Positions 57,301 to 64,000 of a DNA stretch of 64,000 nucleotides are shown piece by piece. Position 1 is the first letter of the stretch. Each line of letters begins with the position of its first letter. Made by a program: the position numbers and the translations under genes. The DNA comes from Simmondsia chinensis (Eukaryota; Streptophyta; Magnoliopsida; Caryophyllales; Simmondsiaceae): the NCBI GenBank assembly GCA_018398585.1, contig JAGTTD010000003.1, positions 5,340,637-5,404,636 of the forward strand. The letters run 5' to 3'. Below the pieces are notes generated by a model. It saw only the letters and a list, made by a program, of their open reading frames with translations, was not told the origin of the DNA and did not search any database.

Positions 57301-58048
57301 TCATAAATGATCTACTTGAAAGAAAGTGACATCACTAAATTGTGTAAGGTTTGGAAAAAAACCTTGTGGATCCATTGATAAAGATACTATGTCAAAAAAT
57401 GGTTGTGGAAACATCGAGGGGGATGAGACTAAAGTGTATGTATGAATGAACTGTGATGTAACCAACCTAGTTTTAATAGGTTCAATGTGAAAAGTCATAG
57501 ATTTATTCAAGGAGTACATTGTATTTTATGTTTTTCTTCCTTATAGTGTGACAGTGCGGAGACGGGTTCATAGCCATATGTTTGGTAGTGTAAGCGAAGC
57601 TTGCACTTGATGGACACTGTCGATATGTTACCAAGGGGCGAGGTAGTGCTTTAGCCCTTAATGGACCCATAGCCATATGTTTGGTCGTGTGCGGTAACAC
57701 ACACTTGATGGGATCCACCTATGTAGGTGTGAGAGTGTGACCGCTCCCTATGAAGGTTTAACACTTGCCTTCTAGAGCGCCTATAAATATCCAAGACGAG
57801 TGCCTGGCTGATAAAACGCACCAAATCACAGGAGTTGCCAAGATACAGAGTTTGGTATGTGTCTGAGTGGCAAACTATGCAACCCCTTGTGAGGTTCAAG
57901 ACGAAAGTCACCTCGCAAGTTGTTGATCCTAAACTTGGGTTACACTAGGCAACGATTCAAGTCACAAGACATCAGCACTGAAAAACTGAAATCCCTTTGC
58001 CCAATCTATTCTTCTTTGTTCTCTTCAGCTTGTATCATTTGTGGGGAT
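54333..58048 (+). other. Interior of the non-coding LTR element
   Basis: Scanned for copia and gypsy motifs on both strands without success. Near 57540-57720 two ~65-base units repeat 'catagccatatgtttggt' and 'cacttgatgg'. The longest frames (under 90 codons) have no domain. Confidence 0.55.
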
Positions 58049-58937
58049 TGTTGGAAAAGTTATATAAGCTAATCTTAAGTATAATGGGAAAATAAATTTT
58101 CAAGACCAGTTACTAGCCATTTAACCTTAGTTGTTTAATGTCATTAAAATATGACCGTTGGAGATTCATAAGTAATTAACAATATAGCAGTTGCAATTCA
58201 TTACATCCATTATTTTACCGTTGCAGCCTATTATGTCCGTTATTGTACCGTTGCAATTCATTGCAGCCGGTGCCTTAATGCTTTTTACCGTTTATAGCCA
58301 TTAGAATTAATTGCCCTCGGTTTTTAATGCTTGTTACCGTTTTCTTCACCATTTATATATATGCCCATCACCAAAGAGAAAAAATAATCCCTTTCTCTCT
58401 CTCACCTCATTCTCAGTCTCTCTCTCTTCTCATTCTCGACTTTTCTCTCTCCTCAAATTTTGTGCAATGTTCAAAGCACTTCTACCCCGCAATTAACGAG
58501 TGCATGTTAATAGTAGAATTGCGTTAATCCTGGAGGACGGCCACCGGTTATACTGTGTGCACCAGAGTAGCAGCGAAATCCTCTTTTACGACAGTGGCTC
58601 TGACCACGGCGCGTTATATTTAATATTCTTATCAATTTATATACTTTATTTAGTTGATTGCTGTGTTCAGGTAATTTCCGCTGTTTTTCTCTAAAATTTT
58701 TCCTCTGAATTTTGACTGAATTCTTCGCCACAATTTCATTGAAATTTTGCTGAAATTTTACTACAATTTCACAGCAATTTTTACTGCATTTTCCATAATG
58801 AGTTTCTCTGTATTTTATGCTGTGATTGGTACTACAATTAGTTTCAAATTTGCTGTTTTATCATTATTTTGTAAGACCTTTCTAATTAGTGTCTCATTTG
58901 TTGCTATACTTGAATATCTTCGTCAATTATTCTAACA
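58049..58937 (+). repeat. 3' LTR of the non-coding LTR element
   Basis: 889 bp with TGTTGGAA...TTCTAACA ends. A CT-rich leader lies at 58385-58455. Confidence 0.85.
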
Positions 58938-59155
58938 TATACAATCAAACCGGCTCATCTTGTAGATTGGTGCTTAAAACAAGTAATGTAAATCCACGTC
59001 AAGAGTCAAACCCATTTTTTTTTTTTTTTTTTTATGTACTTAAATGACAAATTTTAAAGTGTAATATGTGGAAAGTTTGCACTCCACAGAAATAGAGTAG
59101 ATAAATAAGTGTGAGAGGGTAAGCTAATTTATTGTTCAAAAAATTAAAATATCAA

Positions 59156-60252
59156 GGCTTCGTTTGTTTTGACGGAAAAGAAAATTCTAGGATGTAGTTT
59201 TTTCATTTTTAATTGTTTGTTACGTAGTTAATGACAAAAAAGGTTTTTGGACGAAAAAGGTTTTCCACTATTGGAGGGAAAATAACTTTTTTTTAAAATG
59301 GGGGAAGTCATTATTTTTAGTGATGCAAAAACTTTCACGGTAATTATCATGTGAATCTTATTGAACCGAAACAACCTAGATTGGACTGTAGACATTTAAC
59401 ATCACAGCATCGGATAGAATTGGACAGAATAATTAAATGTGGCTTGGATGTTAATTTGTTATTGTTGTAACAGAACAATTTTAATTAAGTTGAATTGCTA
59501 TATAATATTATACAGGAAAATTATTAAGATGCCCCAATATTTTAGCAATTATTACATGGGTACCATGATGTTTCAGTAATATACAATGATGTATCTTGAA
59601 ATTTAAAAGTTTTATCGTGAATCAGGTATCTTTTTCCAAAATTTAGAAGATTTTAAATGAAAATTGTTGACGCACAATCTATATGTGTCCTCTATCATAA
59701 TGCGATAATTTCTTTTGTCCGAACATGACAATTTTTTTTTATAATATATAAGTAATTTTTTGTCAAAACTCAGACAACCTCTTGGTAATATGGTCACCGT
59801 TTATATCACATCAGTTTTTTGGCAAAAATTAGTCAAATTTTAATAAAAATTCACTAGATTTTAACACAATGTATACGCAAGTGATAAAATTTCTTATCTC
59901 AGGTTAACTCATTGTATACATTAAAATGATGGAGTGCTTAGGTGATAAATGTTCAAACTTTAGGATACCTAAGACATAATTTTCCTAATTTACAATGCTT
60001 CGATAGTTTTTCTTTTTGTTACTTTTCATATATGTTGTATTCCTACTTATATTGTTCTATAATAAGATGCAAAATGATTGGTGAAAAATATTTTTTTTGT
60101 AAACATACAAAAAGATATCACAATGCCGAATTAAGTTTTCCTTTAAAACAAACAACGGAAAACCCCATTCAGATTTTATATTTCCTAGAAAAACCTTTTC
60201 CAACGAAAAAGTAATTCCTAGAATTTGGTTTTCTGCCAAAGCAAATGGAGCC
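59156..60252. mobile_element. TIR DNA transposon, 1.1 kb, non-autonomous
   Basis: The ends are inverted repeats: GGCTTCGTTTGTTTTGACGG on the left and, read inward from the right, GGCTCCATTTGCTTTGGCAG, both followed within 20 bases by 'aaattctagga'. Flanked by CAA on both sides (59153-59155 and 60253-60255). R copy 1 (near 10530) shows the uninterrupted sequence. A 3-bp duplication and such GGC-TTTG ends fit PIF/Harbinger-type elements, but the usual target is TWA, so assignment is tentative. No transposase motif. Confidence 0.75.
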
Positions 60253-61009
60253 CAAGTAGGATTAAATAGGTAAGATTTCTTGAAGTAAGGTAAAAGCTAA
60301 AATTACACAGCTTATATATATATATTAATAATTGACCGGGAAACGCATAGTCCAAAAAATCGAGGCTGTGTAACAAGACCCAAAAAACACATACAATGTG
60401 GAGAAAAGGGAAAATGACAATAAGATTTGCATCTAATTTTTTGTATTTTGTCTATCATGTAAGAGAAAGGAAATTGTTTTTAAAAAAAAGGAGTTATATT
60501 AACCTTTGTTCATCTAAATCAAATATACGTTAATTGTCAGCAAATTATCTTGGTTGATTTTGGATGTGTTTATTTTGCAAACAGTTCCCAAATTTATAAA
60601 GAAAGAATTCTAAAAATCCCATGTTTTATTGGATATATAATTAGAAAATCAAAGTTTTTGTTTTGAGGTTACATTTTGCAAAATGAGATGTTATTATTTT
60701 AGATTTTCTATACTTTAAGTGTTTTACTTTTTCATTTCTTGTAAAAGCACCTGAGAACAAAAAAGTAAAATAAAAGCTTTTACAAAATGAACTAGTTTGC
60801 TTTATTTCTAGCAATATGTATTTAATCATGATAACTATAAGAACTTTGATGGCTAGTAGTGTATCGAGGCCCGGAGGAAACATCCCATCAGAATGGTCCG
60901 ATTCTGGTGGCCACCCTCACGCTAGCTTACCCCACCATAAGCGGCCACCCATTGCAGCCTCCCCCTACGACCCATAGTATGAGTGTTTGTATATATATAT
61001 ATATATATA

Positions 61010-61732
61010 TATATAGTGGCGGATCTAATGTAGTGGCACCCCTAGTGGCCCATGGACTGGATATGTAGCATGGTAGTGGCTTGTTATAATTTAAATATAG
61101 ATATAATAAGAAAACAATGGTGCTCCAATTATATTATACAACTTAGCTTGATGGTTAATGTCTTACTTGTAAAGTCCCATATCAAGAGTTCAAATCCCAC
61201 TGTCTACAACTTTTTGGAGTCTTAATTTTGATTATGCTTATTTTGAAGTTGTTGCTTTACATTCTCAAGCATTATTGAATCTTTTAGTATATAACATACT
61301 ATTACTAGTAGCTTCATTAGCTTTCATTTTTTTTTTTTTTTTTTTGAGCACTTTTTACTAGAAGTTGTGATTTTTTTTTCAACAACACTAAGTTATGATT
61401 CTATTACTTATATGAGATTTTTTTTGCCGTATTAGTATAATTATTTTATGAAAAATCATATATGTGTGTATGTGTGCGCGCGTGCGCACGTGCATTTTCA
61501 ATTTATAATAAATTATTTATATATTCTATTTACTTATTTATTTTCACTTCATGTTTTAATATGGATTCTAAAATGTTGAAATTCTAGACACGGTAATGGA
61601 TTTTAACTTCAACTTCCAACAGACAAATTGTCTCATTTTTTATTTTGTATATTTTTACTTTCAAATGCTCCCTAACTACACAAAACTTAACCCAAATTTG
61701 ATTTCTCAGTTCTTTCCTATTTCTCTCCTCTT

Positions 61733-61772
<40 letters not shown>

Positions 61773-61880
61773 TTATTATTTATATTTTATTATAGATATG
61801 GGCTCGCTTCATTAAATTTTTTTGTCTGTCGCCGACTATTAGTAAAGGCCCCCAGTGATGAAAATTTCTAGATCCTATGT
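61010..61880. mobile_element. Unclassified insert in R copy 2 with partly inverted ends
   Basis: Interrupts R copy 2 between AT microsatellites (60990-61013 and 61932-61968). It begins 'gtggcggatctaatg' and ends 'aaaatttctagatccta', a weak inverted match. At 61145-61200 'tagcttgatgg' and 'gagttcaaatccca' resemble tRNA-type A and B boxes, so a SINE-like segment may be present. Contains another (TA)n run at 61739-61768. No coding potential. Confidence 0.45.
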
Positions 61881-61929
61881 ATGTATATATGTATGTACGT
61901 ATATATGTATATATTTGCATGTATGTATG

Positions 61930-61972
<43 letters not shown>

Positions 61973-62499
61973 TATCCATGGAAAACATATGATAGGAGTC
62001 GTGATGAATGTAAGCTTGCACAACATGATATGTAAGAATAATCACTATGATATACAAATAATAGAAAATCAAGATTAAAATAATACCATGAGTTATTGCT
62101 TTCTAGAACTTTGGTGACGAAATACACGTGCACTTTTGGCCCTTTCTTCTCTCTCTCTAATTTGAAAAAATTGTATGGATCAACGTTTTGTGTTGACAAT
62201 GTGATAACCCAAGTATTCAACAAATGTGCCCTTGTACAGAATTGGGAAGAGGATTAAGATAATCACTATAAGATAAATTATTCAAAATGATTCTTTAAAT
62301 ATCTATAAGCAGTCGACAATCAATCTTCAAAATTCAAACTTGACTTCTAAACTTAACTTTCAACTCATCCTTAATTGTATGTTGAAGATAATACATAAAA
62401 TCAATTTAAAAAAAAGATAAAACATAAACGAATGAAACTAGGTTAGTAGACCATTTTTAGAAGACATGAAAAAGTAAGTTAGGATTTTCCCACTTGGTT

Positions 62500-64000
62500 C
62501 ATCAAATTGAAAATTTCTTCATACATTCTAGTTAATATTTTTTTTTTTATAGGTACTAGACTTCATTCAGTTTGTTGGCCCTCAAGATTGATCCTAAAGA
62601 TATCTATGCCAATATCATATAACACTACACCCATATCAACCATCTTGAAACAATTAGAAAGATACTCCTCAGTTTCATGTTACAAGCTTATAACATTACT
62701 AGCCAAGAAAATATCTTCCTTATATTGGACTAAAAAGATACAAATTTTCCCATGGAATTTTAAATGCACACATGAATTAACATTGTTTTCCTTAAATATA
62801 AAAGAAATAATGGTGTCATTAAATTGAATATACCATCTCTGATATTTAATTTATTTTCCTTTATTACGTTTATTCTACATTACATTTAAATATGAAAGAA
62901 ATAAAGGTGTCATTAAACTGAATATACCATTTCATGGATGTTTCTTAACACTATAAAGAGATTTCTGTAATTGCATGCCATATGCTTGTTTCTTTCCCTT
63001 ACGAATCTCTTAGGTTTCTCCATATAGATCTCTCCGTCTAAATTCTCATTTAGAACATAAATTGTCACATATATCTCATGTAACTCTAAATCATAATGAG
63101 CTACAATTACCGCTATGGATTTCGGCCCCAAAATCTGACCTGTACTCAACTCAAAAAATGGATCTTGTCAAAATACTGAGTAACACAAGAACCCACAATC
63201 AAAACAATATGGAAATTAAACTAGAAAAATACGAAAAAACGAAGAACACACACTATCAGCTCCCAAATGAGCGTAATGTATTAGGTGCCATTTCAACAAT
63301 TGTGCGATTCTTTCTTTCTGCTACTCCATTCCGTTGAGGAATCTAACAAACTATTAATTGCCTTTTAATTCTTGTATTTCTGCTGTACCTTTGGAATTCT
63401 TTTGACAAGAACTACACTCCTTGATTAATTCTGAGAATTTTAAGCTGGTAACTACTTTCTCTTTCTGCTTGATTGATAAATTGAGTAAACATTGAGAATG
63501 CATTGAACTTTTGCTCAAGAAAATATACCCACATTATCCTAGTATAATCATCAACAAAGAGAAAAAAGTATCTTTTGTTTGTAAGAGATAGTGTTTGTAT
63601 AAGACCACATATGTCAGCATGGATCAGCTCTAGATGGGGCTTTTGCCCTCCAAGCATTTTTAGGGAAGAGCAATTGATGCAGTTTTCCATAAATGCAGCC
63701 TTCGTAGAATTTTCCTTCTTTCTCAATTTTTGGCAAACCAATAACCATATTCATTTGATTCAGCTGTTTTAGGTCGTTGTAATTCAAATGATCAAACCTC
63801 AAGTGCCATAATGACTCTTGAGATTTAGTAACTTTAAATTCAAAATTATCATGTACTGGCAAAATAAGTGGAAATATTTTGTTTCTTTTCCATTTTTGTT
63901 TCTTCTATTAAAGAATTATTTTGATCAATAATTTTGCATTCATCACTTTCAAATATATTTGAGCATCCTTTTTGAACTAATTGACCAACACTCAGTAAAT
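62500..64000 (-). mobile_element. Ty1/copia retrotransposon 4 (minus strand, runs off the window)
   Basis: On the minus strand, from the window edge: end of protease region, GAG-pre-integrase, integrase N-half, then a jump to RT (63149-62510). It joins R copy 2 at about 62495. No LTR recognised. Different subfamily from elements 1-3. Confidence 0.8.
62510..63870 (-). pseudogene. copia pol pseudogene (element 4)
   Basis: Pre-integrase zinc region 'ESLWHLRFDHLNYNDLKQL' and 'EGCIYGKLHQ' (63820-63690), integrase start 'PHLELIHADICGLIQT' and 'YFFLFVDDYTRIMWVYFL' (63640-63530), then RT after a large gap: 'VAHYDLELHEIYV' (63090), 'NENLDGEIYMEKPKRFV' (63060-63010), 'KFHGKICIFLVQYKEDIFLASN' (62765-62700; the YVDD site is replaced by YKED) and 'YDIGIDIFRINLEG' (62620-62575). 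The second half of the integrase and the start of RT are deleted. Stops between pieces. Confidence 0.87.

Larger units (their letters stand above)
53306..58937 (+). mobile_element. Non-coding LTR retrotransposon (LARD-like) with rearranged 5' LTR
   Basis: 5-bp duplication TATAC on both sides (53301-53305 and 58938-58942). The 3' LTR is 58049-58937, TGTTGGAAAAGT ... TTCTAACA, preceded by a polypurine-like 'tttgtggggat'. The 5' LTR starts at 53306 (CATTTGAAAAATG, worn) and ends near 54332 (...TTCTAACA). The interior (54333-58048, 3.7 kb) shows no gag or pol motif on either strand, so it would depend on another element. It is inserted in R copy 2. Confidence 0.85.
45840..62490 (-). repeat. Interspersed repeat R, copy 2 (interrupted by several elements)
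   Basis: Reading the minus strand, the segments 62490-61965, 61000-60253, 59155-58938, 53305-52935 and about 46775-45840 align in order with R copy 1 (3340-12030). It lacks both the SINE and the CACTA element, so it shows their empty sites (near 62272 and near 60635). The gaps are filled by an insert at 61010-61880, a TIR element, a non-coding LTR element, a probable solo LTR and a gypsy element. Block order is complete enough that I treat this as one ancestral copy. Confidence 0.72.

Noticed and set aside
61141..61205. tRNA-like A and B box motifs
   Set aside because: Box spacing is suggestive but there is no acceptor stem or cloverleaf, so not called as a tRNA; at most a SINE-like segment.

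Overview
This window reads as an intergenic, transposon-filled stretch of a flowering-plant nuclear genome. It is AT-rich, every recognisable protein signature belongs to a plant transposable element (Ty1/copia, Ty3/gypsy, RTE-type LINE, hAT, Mutator-like, CACTA, MITEs), and I found no intact host gene. Almost every coding relic carries stop codons or frameshifts, so these are old copies. Species cannot be named from the sequence.

Layout, left to right. 1-3339 shows nothing certain. 3340-12030 is copy 1 of a long unclassified repeat (here 'R'). It is interrupted by a small 5S-rRNA-headed SINE with a LINE tail (3536-3758) and by a 5.7-kb CACTA transposon with a perfect 3-bp target duplication (4445-10177). 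13546-18240 is a decayed copia element whose middle is replaced by R copy 3, AT microsatellites and two foldback MITEs. 18241-25076 is a second copia element, split inside its reverse transcriptase by a 3.1-kb hAT transposon (21499-24560, 8-bp target duplication). 25098-43380 is a large copia-type LTR element with 1.83-kb LTRs. Its 5' LTR was hit by a 6.65-kb Mutator-like element (26403-33055, 9-bp duplication) and by an RTE LINE (33368-35819, 11-bp duplication). Its interior carries a hAT MITE (36709-37346). 43381-45600 is the 3' part of a third copia element.

45840-62490 is R copy 2 on the minus strand. It is broken by a minus-strand gypsy element (46802-52046), a probable solo LTR (52047-52930), a non-coding LTR element with a rearranged 5' LTR (53306-58937), a TIR element (59156-60252) and an unclassified insert (61010-61880). 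The window ends in a minus-strand copia fragment (62500-64000).

The most noteworthy content is: the Mutator-like element that carries a spliced plant-mobile-domain (PMD/aminotransferase-like) gene beside a transposase whose catalytic core is deleted; the chimeric 5S/RTE SINE, whose empty site is preserved in R copy 2; an LTR that contains an inverted copy of the element's far end plus host flank; and a copia LTR whose left boundary shows templated repair scars and mismatched flanks. The nesting gives a relative time order for many of the insertions.
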